A stretch of DNA of 64,000 nucleotides from Chaetoderma sp. LZ-2023a (lineage: Eukaryota; Mollusca; Caudofoveata; Chaetodermatida; Chaetodermatidae). Each line of letters starts with the position of its first letter. Position 1 is the stretch's first letter. The stretch lies in assembly GCA_034401795.1 (NCBI GenBank), contig CM067367.1:32997733-33061732 (forward strand), written 5' to 3'. Below, one piece after another: positions 34,126 through 47,012 of the stretch. The notes beneath the pieces are model-generated. The model was given only the letters and a program-made list of their open reading frames with translations, searched no databases and had not been told where the DNA came from. The position numbers and the translations under genes were made by a program.

Positions 34126-34310
34126 TATTTCCTCATACAAAATCTCATTTTATGGACACCAAAATAACTTTTTTTGACAATTCACCACAAGAATGACTGG
34201 TTCCCTTGACGAGACAATTATGCGAGTGATAAATTTTGAAGTATTTTTCTCTTAGTCTGCAAATGGGCCTTTTTCAAACCCCCTACAGAAGCCGTTTATA
34301 CAGGTTTCAC
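34126..34310. mobile_element. Family A MITE in TENT4 intron 10
   Basis: Arms worn (CACCACAAGAATGACTGGTT; AGACAATTATGCGAGTGATA), termini not placed. About 80 bp upstream of the last coding exon. Confidence 0.7.
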
Positions 34311-34312
34311 CG

Positions 34313-34470
34313 ATCAATTCCCTGCATCTCAATACAAACAAACGGGAAAGCTCTTGATTATTTTGAAATTAAAATGACCTCCAGTTATATTAATTTCAAA
34401 ATATTCAACAGAATATGCTATGCATTGTACAGAATTAACTTTTTCGGGGATTTGTCATTAAAATGGTTAA
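34313..34470. mobile_element. Family E foldback MITE
   Basis: Family E: short core TTATTTTGAAATTAAAATGA and its mirror ending CAAAATATTCAACAGAATAT, then CTTTTTCGGGGATTTGTC and a GGTTAA end. Relatives at 54262-54447 and 62495-62611 share the last part. Confidence 0.7.
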
Positions 34471-34529
34471 TTTAACGTAACTATGTTAACCGTTTCAGAC
34501 CTGAAAGCCAGTATTTGACTTTCAAAACA

Positions 34530-34640
34530 ATCATACAGGGAAGCCGCTCAGTACCTTGAAACAAAATTGAATGTTACATGGACTTCTTGCACAGCAGCTG
34601 ACTCTCGGTCAGATTAAATTTAAAATATTTAAACGAATAT
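34530..34640. repeat. Foldback core, unassigned
   Basis: GCTCAGTACCTTGAAACAAA pairs loosely with AGATTAAATTTAAAATATTT around a GCACAGCAGCTGAC apex. Confidence 0.5.
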
Positions 34641-34837
34641 ATCTTAGACGTAACAGTTAATAAAGGCAGGCAAAAAAGCTTCTGCAGTGGTCAATTTTAT
34701 AAGGAACGCTACCACTAATCTGTCCCACAAGTGTCTGATAGTGACATTGTGTTAAACATAATGACATAAGTAGCTCCATCATAACATTAACGAGTATATC
34801 ACGTGTCTAAATTGTCCGTCTTTCATGGGTTTACAAT

Positions 34838-35070
34838 TTAACGCTTTAGCCCTTGAATTTGTTCAAGAAATTTCTCAGAGAAAGTGTCCATTTGCAGACC
34901 AAGAGAAGACTATTTTTGAAAATTTACCACTGGAATGACTGGCTCGGTTATCGAGCCAGTCATTCCAATGATAAATTTTCGAAAAATAGTCTTCTCTTGG
35001 TCTGTAAATGGACATTTCTCAATACCACCGCTGAAGCTGTTTTTGGCTGATATGAGTGTTAAAGGGTTAA
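34838..35070. mobile_element. Family A MITE, near consensus
   Basis: Arms match over about 75 bp; apex GGCTCGGTTATCGAGCC; right end GAGTGTTAAAGGGTTAA. One of the best preserved copies. Confidence 0.92.
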
Positions 35071-35084
35071 TAAGCATTCTACTT

Positions 35085-35150
35085 AATATTTTGAAACTAA
35101 TTTGACTGGAAATCATCTAGTCAAATTAGTGTCACAATATTCCGCAGCTG
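35085..35150. repeat. B-type foldback core, short
   Basis: TTAATATTTTGAAACTAATT and its mirror meet at GGAAATCATCTAG; the GTTGCTGCC apex is lost. Confidence 0.65.
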
Positions 35151-35239
35151 GCCTGTATAGATACTTTGAGATTGGGATTCTGTGAATGCGGGATTCAAAG
35201 TATATTAATCGGTTTCAAAACGGATTACATGGGTTGAAA

Positions 35240-35378
35240 TTAACCTGGGTGTGCCACTAGTCTGCAGGACCAGTCATTCCAGTGATAAATTTCCAAAAGT
35301 AGCCTTCTCTTCGTCCGCAAATCTCCATTTTTCGAGACCAATGCAGAGGATGCTTTGGCTTTGCTCGACAGTTAATCG
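35240..35378. repeat. Family A half-copy
   Basis: From GACCAGTCATTCCAGTGATA through GCCTTCTCTTCGTCCGCAAA; the left arm is missing. Confidence 0.7.
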
Positions 35379-35457
35379 TGTGATGGTCAGTCACAAATTG
35401 TACCAGTCCTGCTAAATTCCTACTAGCCTTTGGCTAGCATTAATTTCAAAGCCTGCA

Positions 35458-35664
35458 TTAACCCATAGCACTATGATGTCAATATCCTATCTTTTACTGT
35501 GTCAATATCAAAGAAACTGATGTACATTTTTCAATAATTTTGCTGGAAGATGTTGCTGTCTCCGACAGCACCATCTCCCATCAAATTTGTTAAAAAATTA
35601 ACACCAGTTCATCTTTTAGTTTAATTTGAAAATTAAAAATTTTGGACACCAGAGTGGTGTTAAA
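35458..35664. mobile_element. Family C MITE in TENT4 intron
   Basis: TTAACCCATAGCACTATGAT to CCAGAGTGGTGTTAA. Apex GATGTTGCTGTCTCCGACAG. It ends about 75 bp past the exon 10 donor. Confidence 0.85.
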
Positions 35665-35739
35665 AGCATCCGGAGCTAAGCTCGAAATGGGCGTGGCATA
35701 ACAAGGAATAGATTAATCTATTGTTAATAGTATACTGAC

Positions 35740-35908
35740 TGTATCATCACTATGTATGCTTGATGAGCTGCTGACAGACGAGCCAGAACTGGATGACTGC
35801 TTGTATTCAGAGCTGGTACTGCTGGAGTAGTCCGAATTCTCACCGTCAATTACAGCACCCGTACCTTCAACACTACCACCATCATTCTCCTTCAATGAAC
35901 CACCAGGA
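35740..35908 (-). CDS. TENT4: TENT4 exon 10, Ser-rich
   Basis: TTTGACAG|T, then residues 345-400, ending SSSSSIHSDDT. The donor is placed at ACA|GTCAGT because it alone keeps the frame into the next exon; it lacks the usual G before GT. The Ser-rich stretch corresponds to the vertebrate Ser-rich tail. Confidence 0.85.
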
Positions 35909-36244
35909 CTGTCAAAGAAAACACAATACATCTACAGCACAGCACATGTTTTATTAAATGATTTTGTGGAGCACATTACTCAGTTTGACACTATCAATGT
36001 GTTTTAGAGAATCTTAGTCGTCAGCAACAAGGAACAAGAGCCATAGTGACAGCATCACAATATACTCATTAGTCCCGTCAACAGACTTGTAATAGCTGTG
36101 TGCGGGTGTAGTGTGCGCACGTGTGTTCATGCTTGTCCAGCTCGATAACTAGAGAACTTTCTGTTATAGAAATAGGTTGCCATTGTGATTCTAAGAACTT
36201 TCTTGATGAGGGGTGGGGGTTAAAGATCAAGTTTGTCAAAACAC

Positions 36245-36548
36245 AGGGCAATGGACCTTTCCATTTTTAGCTATGCCCCGCCCATCACTAGCTACGCTCC
36301 ACCCACACCTCACCGTGTTGGGATTGATCGATCCCCAAATGCCCTAGCTATCAATTTCCTGAAAACTATACAGGGAAGCTGTTGAATATTTATTAAATAG
36401 TAAAAGCAAACAATTTGTACAACAACGCATAGACCGTCTTCAAATATGCGTTTGTGACGTACTTATTGACATCATTCATTATGATGTCATTGTACACATC
36501 ACGCAGTTCATTATGACGTCATGTGGGTACTCTGGAAAGGTGATTTGG
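36245..36548 (-). mobile_element. Family B MITE
   Basis: CAATGGACCTTTCCATTTTT to CTGGAAAGGTGATTTGG. The core is reduced to CTGTTGAATATTTATTAAAT. Four TGACGTCAT-like motifs lie at about 36455-36525. Confidence 0.82.
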
Positions 36549-36685
36549 CCATTGATTATAGAAATACTGTATAAGGGGGTAACGGTACAATCCATTACAC
36601 ACGAAAGGTGCATCCATATGCAGTTAACCTGTTAGTTCAAACAATTTCAAACACAACATAAGATGTGTTCTGTTGAACTTAACTA

Positions 36686-37048
36686 AATGGACATTTCCAT
36701 TTATAGCTAAGCCCCACCCATCTCTAGCTAAGCTCCTACCCACACATCACTCGCGTTGGGATCGATCGATCTCTGAACTGCCTGACTATCAATTTCCAGA
36801 AAAATATACAGGTAAGCTGTTGAATATTTTGAAACTAATTTTGCAGCAACAGCACCCAGTCAAAATAGTTTCAAAATATTCAACAGCATATTTAGTAAAT
36901 AGTAGAGACATAATTTTTACGTGTCGGACTATTAAGAGTTAATGATGGGCCTAATAGAATCACTTATGATGTAATGCTTATGACATTATCCTACACGCCG
37001 CTTAGCTTATTATGACGTCAGATCATTGATGGATACTCTGTAAAGGTT
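36686..37048 (-). mobile_element. Family B MITE
   Basis: AAATGGACATTTCCATTTAT to ACTCTGTAAAGGTTC. Core arms TTGAATATTTTGAAACTAAT and mirror are present, with a shortened apex. Confidence 0.83.
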
Positions 37049-37153
37049 CTAAATATGTTCAAAACATTCAATTGTATGTATTATTTTGTTTTGGCTATAT
37101 CCTAAGATATATGTGAGCTGTATTACAGTCAAATCAACATAAGGAATGCTCAC

Positions 37154-37318
37154 CTATTTTGCAAGTTCACTCCAGAATTCGGTGGACTTTCCGCAGCACG
37201 ATTGTAGCCATTAACTAACTTCACTGAAGAGCTGTTATCCTCCAAGGGAAATGTCTCCTTGATCCAGTCACGGTACTCCAGCACTTCATCTGTTACACGA
37301 ACTATTCGTCCGAGGATG
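37154..37318 (-). CDS. TENT4: TENT4 exon 9
   Basis: CAATCTAG|C...AATAG|GTGAGC. Residues 290-343, ILGRIVRVTDEVLEYRDWIK, then a less conserved ETFPLEDNSSSVKLVNGYNR. Ends the folded part of the enzyme. Confidence 0.94.
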
Positions 37319-37454
37319 CTAGATTGAGAAAAATACATGTAACAATACAGTTATAGTTCTTTGTATAGACGACTTATTTAAAACATACAGTATTATAGAT
37401 AATAAATAAGTTAACAATATTTCCAAAACACAGAAACATGTCATTAGTTACAAT

Positions 37455-37615
37455 TTTGAAAATTATGTACGTATAAATGTTCTGTTGAACAGTCTGAAGT
37501 TCAACAAAACAGGATTGGCTGACATTGTTGCCTAGGCAGCTGTCTGCCAATTCAATTATGTTCAAAACATCCAACAGTACATTTCCTTTTTTTAAATGTT
37601 TTGGAAACATGTCCA
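37455..37615. mobile_element. Family F foldback MITE
   Basis: GTTCTGTTGAACAGTCTGAA, then GGATTGGCTGACATTGTTGC and the mirror to CAAAACATCCAACAGTACAT. More diverged than 1456-1655. Confidence 0.68.
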
Positions 37616-37619
37616 CATC

Positions 37620-38134
37620 AAAGAAATTGAATTTCAAGTTATTTCAGAGCTGTCTTGTAGTCACAAAAATATTAATGATATTGTAAGGCTTTTTTATGCA
37701 AACCATTCATTTGGTAAATACAAAATATTGAGCATTAACAATGACTCTAACACCTTTAAGGTAACAAGGGGAGGCTCTGATTTTATTAGAATGAGAATTT
37801 CCGCCAGCACAGACAATCCCCTTAAATTATATGGCGATGACACCATGAATCTAAAATGGTGTCTAAGCTTTTAGTTCGTTAAGATTCTCATAAAGTAACA
37901 GTAGTTTGGACACAATTTATTTAGGATCCATGATTTTTCGTTACTTATGAAAACTTTAACCGTTATTGAAACCTGATGTGGTCTCGCTGAATAATAATCC
38001 CAAAGAAAAACTAAAAACACAAAAATGTTACAAACATTCTAAATAAAAAAAAGTAAAGAAATGAAGGAAAATTTGAAAAAGGCCTGTTTTGGCCAGCTTC
38101 ACCAATAAATGGTTAAAGTGTTAACAAGAGAAAT
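37620..38134. other. No feature recognised (TENT4 intron 8)
   Basis: A 92-residue + frame at 37596-37874 has no recognisable domain and starts inside a MITE. Confidence 0.45.
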
Positions 38135-38779
<645 letters not shown>

Positions 38780-38799
38780 CTAATCAAAGTATATTTTCA

Positions 38800-40442
38800 A
38801 TTAGGCTTGCACGATTTTTGGATTTAATCGTGACGCTCGATTTATTCTTAAAATCGCAATTTTTACGATGTAATTGAGGAAAAATCGGAAAATCGTCAAA
38901 ATTTCCATGTTTGTTTAAAATCTGAAGTGTGTACTCTTCCGTCGCATTTTATCAGTACACGAGTACAATTATAATCGATTCACGCCTGTGCATTGTTTAT
39001 ATTCCGCCGTGCCATGCACGTGTCGAATAATTACCAATCACAACACAAAGCGCTAGGATAAACAAGCTAACAATAGCGAAGTAACACCTTTATCATTGAG
39101 AAAACCAGATAGTTACTCCGTCGAATCGCCCTATAATTTTCTTTCTTTCGTTGCAGACCCTAACTCTGTCTTGAAATACCAAGTATATACTTAGTTGTAG
39201 AGTGTTAGGCAATAATCAATGAATATAATTCTTTTTAATTCTAGAGTTAACAATTTCAGGCGGTATCATAATCTTTACTTTTTTATTCGGTTGTCATGTC
39301 TAATTAAAGAAAATAAAGCAACAGCATTCCAGATTGTTGTATTTTGAACTGTGTGTTCTGTTGATTAATCTTAAATGTATTTCCGAAAAAGTTGGTCTTA
39401 AATATAATCGTACATTCTGAAAGCAACTATAAATTGCACTATAGGACGAGTTTACGCCGTTACTCTCGTAGCTACTCAAAGCTACCGTCCTATGTATGTG
39501 GATTGAGCAGTATATCCCCGAGTACTAATATTAGCGTCGTCGCGCTACTTGGGTAAGGACATAAACTCATTCTACAAAGGGAGGCTATAAGCGGAAGCTG
39601 ATACATCATGTGATTTATATTTTTTCTCGACAACAATGTTAGATTTTTATGAAATAAATGGTGTTTATTAAACTATACGCAATATTTAGGCGGTCCCAAT
39701 TAATAATTTCACTCCCACGATGATGGATATAAGGTATACATTAAGCATAGATGTGGAAAGGTGTCGAAATATTAGTTAGGTATAGCATAAGGAATTTATA
39801 CTTTGTTCTTTGTCATGTTTGTTGAACACAAAAAAGGTCGCAATGACCCAAAAGAAATATTATGCGAGCGTCAAAGGTTCCACATAATTAGTTAGGCCAC
39901 CCATAAAAAATGTGTTTCCTGAAAAACGGGTGCAGAAAAAGAGACTTCAGTAGGGATAAGAAATTTTTTCTTTTCAATTATTAATTTATTTTAAAAAGGT
40001 CAAATATTTGTTGTGTCCAATAAACATGATTGTAATTGTCAAATTTGTCATGTTTTTCATAACACAACTAGCAAAAGGGATTCAAATTGCATACAAATGG
40101 GCTTAGAAACGCTGTAATTTGGATAATTTGATATTGTATGGATGGATGTTTTAGCATTTATGCTGGGTAGAAAATAATTTTTTTATTCCTGGCTGGATGA
40201 AAAATAAGAAAAATTTCACCAGGGAGGTTTACACGAAACGAAACTATTTTTTATTTTGGCCTTATTTTGACAATCATTGTCCCATGGCTTTCCGAGGTGA
40301 TGGATCATTTGTCCAGAGAGGCTCGTGAGAACCATGTATGGAAACATACAAGCACCATACTTTGATACGGAACAATTGGGTTACATTAAGCCTACCTGTA
40401 TCAACACAATCTCAAAGCCCATCAAAATGTTACTCGTATCAA
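38800..40442. other. TENT4 intron 7, mostly unclassified
   Basis: At 38805-38900, GGCTTGCACGATTTTTGGAT followed by several AATCG-rich phrases recalls the terminus of some hAT-like elements, but I found no matching right end. The rest (38900-40440) has no gene or family member that I recognise. Confidence 0.4.
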
Positions 40443-40756
40443 TTAACCTGTTAATTGTCTAGATTTTTCAAGAACAATATAATTTCTGCAGGCTAAGACG
40501 ATATAATTTTTGCAAACTTGACATAAATTTCTTTTGCCATGTAAAAGGATAATCATCAAAACCTCTATAGAGGCTGTTTTGGCCGCCTTTAAAGGAGTAA
40601 TGTTCAAGAACCTGCAAGACTATTTTTTTTTAATGTACCCCTAGAATTGAGCCAGTCACTCGTGGTAAAATTTTCAAAAATAGTCTTCTCTTGGCCATTT
40701 CTCAAGACCACTGTGCAGAGCCAACTAGAAGACTATTTTAGAAAATTTACCACTGA
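40443..40756. repeat. Two decayed family A copies
   Basis: 40443-40600 keeps the outer segments with most of the arms lost. 40601-40756 keeps parts of both arms and a repeated CTAGAAGACTATTTTAGAAA. Confidence 0.6.
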
Positions 40757-40759
40757 CAT

Positions 40760-41365
<606 letters not shown>

Positions 41366-41417
41366 GCGTAATGCTAATTTGTTATTAATTTATTTTGTAT
41401 CAATCTACATCTACAAC

Positions 41418-41633
41418 CTTAATGATGAAGAGTGGTCGAAAAGATAACAAATTTTGCTCAGTGAATGTCCATTTGGAGGCTGAGAGAATTTGTTTAATTT
41501 ACCACTGAAAAAACTGGCTCCGTGTATCAAGCTGGGAATTTTCATAGAAAATTTTTCAAAAATATGCACTTGGAATGCAAACTGACAGACCTCAAGATCA
41601 CAGTTTTGATTGGTGTGACCATTAAATGCCTAA
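41418..41633. mobile_element. Family A MITE, diverged
   Basis: CACTGAAAAAACTGGCTCCG...TATCAAGCTGGGAATTTTCA; ends CATTAAATGCCTAA. Confidence 0.68.
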
Positions 41634-41764
41634 CTTTGCTCTCAAAAATGTATACAACATAAAAGGGATGTAGGGCCAGTGGTTTTCTGCAATAACGGAA
41701 AACAAACAGAATTCATGGAATTTCGATAAATTGAAACGAAACAAGAAGATCAGTACTGATCACA

Positions 41765-42524
41765 TGTCCCCCGACGGGTGTTGTTAGTAAAACACATTTT
41801 TGAGATTCCTGCCATTACAAAATTGTGTGTGTGTGTGTGTGTGTGTATGCATGTGAATCTATGGTGGCTACAACACTACAACATATGTAAAGGTTGAGTG
41901 TTTGATAAATTACACACACAGGCACATGTAATTAAAGTTATCAAGTGGAAACCAAGTTTTTTCTGACAAATTTGGTTATTATTTAAGGGGGACAACTCTG
42001 TTGCGCCTAGACGCATGTCTCTGAAATGCAATCCCCACCGAGGACTAGCGACAAGGAATGAGTATGCCAAATCTGAAATAAATCCATGTAGACTATGTAA
42101 AGTTATTGAGCGGAACCAAAATTTTCCTTGAATTCTATGTCATTCAAGGGGGATAACTCCATCACATCTAGATGCACATTGCTGAAACGCAATCCCCACC
42201 GAGGCCTTGTCATAAGGAATCACTATACCAAATTTGAAATAAATCCATGCAGGCTAGCTAAAGGTATTGAACGGAAACCAAATTTTCCTTGAATTCTATG
42301 TCATTCAAGGGGGATAACGCCATCACATCTGGACACACGTCGCTGAAACGCAATCCCCACCGAGGCCTCGTCATAAGGAATCACTATACCAAATTTGAAA
42401 TAAATCCATGTAGGCTAACTAAAGTTATCGAGTTGAAACCTAGTGTGACGGACGGCCAGATGGATGGACACACATACGGAGGCCGCCTATTACTAGTGTC
42501 CCCATCGACAGCTGTCGGGGGACA
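41765..42524. mobile_element. Minisatellite element with TGTCCCCCGAC ends
   Basis: Terminal inverted repeats TGTCCCCCGAC (41765-41775) and GTCGGGGGACA (42514-42524). Inside are about three 125-bp units with AAGGGGGATAACTCCATCAC, AACGCAATCCCCACCGAGGC and AAATAAATCCATG. It ends with GTGACGGACGGCCAGATGGA before the terminus. A GT microsatellite (41824-41846) lies near the left end. A phrase CCTATTACTAGTGT recurs just outside at 42540. Confidence 0.82.
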
Positions 42525-42559
42525 AACACAAGGACGCTGCCTATTACTAGTGTTCTCAT

Positions 42560-42896
42560 CTAAATTTGTAAATTATTAGCAACCGATATCTTCTTCACCA
42601 CTTCATACTTTCTGAACATACTAATAACACACTACACAAAACAAATATGGCAGTTTTATTGATTTTATTAAATGTACATGCAGCTTAGGTGATATAGTTT
42701 ACAAAACAGAAATGAATGAAATGGAATCTGCAATTGTGTGAAGCGGAAAATGGTAAATTCTGAAATGGCAAACCACTATCCCTAGGGATGCTTTTATTGC
42801 GTATTTTATGTGCGTGGGAAGTGACAATGGATGACTGGTTGTAGACGTCACTTTAGTCGATTGTACATCAGTGCCATACGGTTTGATATCTCATCT
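42560..42896. other. No feature recognised
   Basis: TENT4 intron sequence, no family member seen. Confidence 0.45.
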
Positions 42897-43300
42897 CAAA
42901 CCCTTAATGGTTACCCAGACCAAAAACACCCTCTAGATTGCTCTTGAGAAAATGTCCGTTTGAAGACCAAGACTAGACTACTTTTGAAAGTTTACCACAG
43001 GAATGACTGGCTCGATTACCAAATTATGCCAGTCATTCCTGTGCTAAATTTTCAAAAAGCAGTCTCCACTTGGTCTGCAAATGAACATTTTCTGTGAGGA
43101 AATTGAAATTTTCTTGACTAGTTCTGATCATTAACCCTTTAACACTTCAAATCAAAATTTTAATTTTCTCATTAAAAATGTCCATTTGCAGACCAAGACT
43201 ATTTTTTTTTAAATTTACCTCTGGAATGACTGGCTCAGTTATTCCAGTGGTAAACTTTTAAAAAAAAGTCTTCTCTTGGTCTGAGTGTTAAAATATTAAA
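42897..43300. mobile_element. Two family A MITEs, one nested at the other's TTAA
   Basis: The first copy (from 42897, apex CTCGATTACCAAATTATGCC) ends GATCATTAA where the second begins CCCTTTAACAC. After the second copy, whose right half is shortened, the text AGGGGTTTAAT looks like the leftover end of the first. The second copy's apex is reduced to GGCTCAGTTATTCCAG. Confidence 0.78.
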
Positions 43301-43658
43301 GGGGTTTAATTCTACTACTTTTCATAGAAGTAACAAAAGAATGCTGAATAAGACACACAAACTACGATCCACATACTGTAGTACTACAAGAGTTAAAGTA
43401 ATCGCCATATATCTGCCGTGGATGGGAGGGCTAGCAAATAACCAGTAGGGCTAGTATAATCTAGTGATCACCAGGTCTCCTGGAGTGGCTTGAAAATTAG
43501 AACAATATTGAGTTGCTCCGAGGGGCAAGTACACCATTTAAATTAGGTTGCCCAACTGTACTTCCAGGTTGCCCCGTTTCTGTAAATTCTGTTGAAAATA
43601 TGTATTGTTGTAAACTATACAGACTAGAATCCTCTTAAATACCAACTCAGTCATTATA
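43301..43658. other. No feature recognised
   Basis: TENT4 intron sequence without noticeable repeats. Confidence 0.45.
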
Positions 43659-43884
43659 TTACCCCTTTATCCCTCATATCGACCAGCTTCTGCAGTGGTC
43701 TTGAGATATGTCCATTCAGAGAACTATTTTTTGAAAAATTACCACTGGAATGACTGGCTCGATAACCGAGCCAGTCATTCCAGTGGCAAATTTTCAAAAA
43801 CAGTCTTCCCTAGTTCTGCAATTGGACATTTTAATTGAGAAAATTGAAATTTTCTTGATGAAAATTTGAGAGTTAAAGGATTAA
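43659..43884. mobile_element. Family A MITE
   Basis: CCCCTTTATCCCTCATATCG, apex GGCTCGATAACCGAGCC, right end GAGAGTTAAAGGATTAA. It lies 200 bp from the exon 6 donor. Confidence 0.87.
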
Positions 43885-44053
43885 AACTAATTTAAATAAT
43901 TAGTCACCATAAGTACATATTCAGAAAATAATACATTAGCTACGTTATCCCCCAGAGATTTGGTTGGGCCTGCAGTAGAAAGTGGTTGCTCTGGACCGCA
44001 GGAACATGTACTTTTTGTGGCCTGTGGATAGTGGCTCATTGGGGTTAATTTCA

Positions 44054-44263
<210 letters not shown>

Positions 44264-44305
44264 TTATTAACAAGAGGACTCATTTGTTAGTCGTTTCAAA
44301 AATAA

Positions 44306-44547
44306 TTCTATCCTTTAACACTCATATCAGCTGCAAACGGCTTCTGCAGCGGTCCTGAGAAATGTCCACTTTCAGACCAAGAGATGACTATTTTTTAAAA
44401 TTCACCACTGGAATGACTGGTTCGGTAACCGAGCCAGTCATTCCAGTGTTAAATTTTCAAAAATACTCTTCTCTTGGACTGCAAATGGACATTTTCTATG
44501 AATTTTTTTAAAATTTTCTTGAACAAATTCAAGGGTTAAAGGGTTAA
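44306..44547. mobile_element. Family A MITE, near consensus
   Basis: CCTTTAACACTCATATCAGC, then GGCTTCTGCAGCGGTCCTGA, apex GGTTCGGTAACCGAGCC, right end AAGGGTTAAAGGGTTAA. It starts about 80 bp upstream of the exon 6 acceptor. Confidence 0.9.
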
Positions 44548-44569
44548 TTGTCAAGAATGCTTAGTGAAT

Positions 44570-44695
44570 GTCCATTAGGCACCAACATCTTTCAGTCAAA
44601 TTTTCAAAATATTCAGCAGGTCCAGACATATTGCCCATTGAGATTACAATGTATTGTTTGGTGGTGGCAGCAGTCCGCCCATTACACCATGGTCA
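44570..44695. mobile_element. Family D MITE, one arm
   Basis: CACCAACATCTTTCAGTCAA, TTTTCAAAATATTCAGCAGG and GGCAGCAGTCCGCCC; the left arm is missing. Confidence 0.65.
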
Positions 44696-44767
44696 CCAGT
44701 ATCCTCATTACTGAATAGCATTAATGGTCAATAACCATGTGACCTCATTGTCATTGCACCGCTTCTT

Positions 44768-45006
44768 ACGCCTTTATGGTTCAAATTTGGTCGAGAAATA
44801 TAAAAAATATTTCCTCATTGAATGTCGATCTGCAGGTAAATAGAAGAGTATTTTTGAAAATTTACCACTGGAATGACTGGCTCTAATCAAGCCAGTCATT
44901 CCAGTTGTAAATTTTCAAAAAATATACTTCTCTTACTCTGCATATCGACATTCCTCAGGACTACTGCAGAGGCCGGGTTTGGCCGGCTTAACCGTTAATG
45001 GGTTAA
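44768..45006. mobile_element. Family A MITE
   Basis: Apex GGCTCTAATCAAGCC, good arms, right end AACCGTTAATGGGTTAA. Confidence 0.85.
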
Positions 45007-45272
45007 TAGTATGTATATTCAAGAATGAGCGTAGTTCTAATAGGGTAAACTAATCACCAAATACAAATTCAGATGTTTTGTTAAATGCAAAAATTTATCC
45101 TTAAAAAGATTAATCCCAATGTTAGTGACATTGACCTTTGATCTTATGCCCTCAAATTCATCATGCCGATTCATAACAGCGTAAGTGCAGAGATATAACC
45201 CCTGGAATATGTTGTCCACAAAAACCCCACAGTCAGACGGTTAACCGAGAGCATTAACAGCTGGATAAGATT

Positions 45273-45421
45273 ATTAACCCGAATGAACATTTAAACTGGC
45301 CAAAACAGCTTAACCAAGCTAATCATAAATTTTCACAAATAGTCTTCTCTTGCTCTGCAAATAGGCATTTCCTATGAGAAAATTGAAATTCGCTTCAACA
45401 AATTTGAGGGCTAACGAGTAA
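45273..45421. repeat. Family A MITE, apex deleted
   Basis: TTAACCCGAATGAACATTTA, then directly to CATAAATTTTCACAAATAGT. It ends about 28 bp beyond the exon 5 donor. Confidence 0.72.
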
Positions 45422-45448
45422 GAAGCAGCATAACATCAATATAGGTAC

Positions 45449-45544
45449 CTTAATGAGCTTGGCACTTTTTACTCCATTGAACATGTTAAAACTGATATCA
45501 ACTCGAATATCCGTCTTCAGATCCGTCAGCTTCACGATGGGAAC
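45449..45544 (-). CDS. TENT4: TENT4 exon 5, third catalytic Asp
   Basis: CTTGCAG|GTT...ATTAAG|GTACC. Residues 98-129, VPIVKLTDLKTDIRVDISFN to SAKLIK, with Asp113 as the third metal ligand. Phase 0 at both ends. Confidence 0.95.
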
Positions 45545-45884
45545 CTGCAAGAAAAGAATTTGTACAAATTGAAATGATGCAGAAACATAAGGGGAGGTAA
45601 CTCCGCCGACTATATACAGATTCTGCTTTAATGCAAGATCTTGTCCCGAGGTATTGTATATTTTGGAGACAAAATTTTCTGTTACCTATTTTAAGATTAT
45701 CAGGGGAGTTTAGCTCGGGCAAAAATGGAGGTTCCTGTTTATTGAAATCACACGCGAATCCATACAGGCTTTTAAATGATGCTCTGGAAACATCTTGTTT
45801 CACCAACATCGATGTCAGGGAACAAAAACACACTACGATGCACAAATTTAATTAGACAAACCTATATAGCAATCAATCATTACT

Positions 45885-46080
45885 CAATCCCTTACCAATG
45901 AATTCAAAATAGTAAATTTTCAAATTAAATTAAGAAATAGACTGGTGTTCATTTTTCAAACAAATTTGGTGGAAGATGTCTGCTGTCACATCGTCCACCA
46001 AAATTGTTGAGAAATGTACACCAGTTTCTTTGCTATTGCTATAAAAGATAGAAAATTGACATCAGAGTGGGACGGGTTAA
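45885..46080. mobile_element. Family C MITE
   Basis: Ends GAGTGGGACGGGTTAA. Arms CTGGTGTTCATTTTTCAAAC and mirror; apex GATGTCTGCTGTCACATCGT. Its final TTAA is also the start of the next family A copy. Confidence 0.8.
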
Positions 46081-46313
46081 CAGGCAAGCTAGCCAAAACA
46101 TGCTTCTCCACTGATATTAAGAAATGCCCATTTGCAGGCCAAGAGAAAACTATTTTTTTTAATCTACCACTGGAATGATTGGCTCAAAAATTTAGCCACT
46201 CATTTCAATGGTAAAATTTTTTAAAAACAGTCTTCTCTCGGTCTGCAAATGGGCATTCATTGAGCAAAAAAATTCCAATTTCCTTGCCTCTTTTCGTCCA
46301 TTGAATGGCTAAT
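46077..46313. mobile_element. Family A MITE
   Basis: TTAACAGGCAAGCTAGCC, apex GGCTCAAAAATTTAGCC, ends TTGAATGGCTAA. Confidence 0.8.
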
Positions 46314-46393
46314 CACGGCCAGTTGAAGTTTCTTTCCATGCATAGTTTTGTTCAGCAATGTTGTATTATAACAACTAACAAGCACAGTTGTTA

Positions 46394-46552
<159 letters not shown>

Positions 46553-46786
46553 TTAACCATTAAACACTCATATCAGCTAAAAACGGCTTCTGCAGTGGTG
46601 TTGAGAAATGACCATTTGCAGACCAGGAAGACTATTTTTGAAAATCTACCACTGGAATGACTGGCACGATAACCGAGCCAGTCATTCCAGTGATAAACGT
46701 TCAAAAATAGTCTTCTCTTGGTCTGCAAATGGATATTTTCTATGAGAAATTTGAAATTTTGGTGAACAAATTTGAGGGTTAAAAGG
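46553..46786. mobile_element. Family A MITE abutting exon 4 acceptor
   Basis: Near consensus: TTAACCATTAAACACTCATA, apex GGCACGATAACCGAGCC, GAGGGTTAAAAGG. On the - strand the junction with the short exon 4 upstream sequence reads GGTTAACTAAACATG, a branch-point-like string. Confidence 0.9.
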
Positions 46787-46857
46787 CCTGACCTCTTAGT
46801 GAACTAGTAAAATAGAACCATTCTCAGCTTTAGCATGTTAACAGAGAATATTCATAT

Positions 46858-47012
46858 GACATGGCTGGCCAAACTTATAGGATACTTTTAAACATTTATC
46901 ATTTTAATAATCAACACAATCAAATTTTCAGAAATAATCTTCTCTTGGTCAGCAATAGACATTGCTCATGAACATCGCAGAAGCAATTTCAGCCTAGCTT
47001 GCTCATTAAATA
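46858..47012. repeat. Family A fragment
   Basis: One worn arm (TCAGAAATAATCTTCTCTTG) and the outer segment AAGCAATTTCAGCCTAGCTT. Confidence 0.6.

Noticed and set aside
37596-37874. 92-residue + strand frame in TENT4 intron 8
   Set aside because: It begins in a family F MITE, lacks domain-like patterns, and splice borders for it are not visible.
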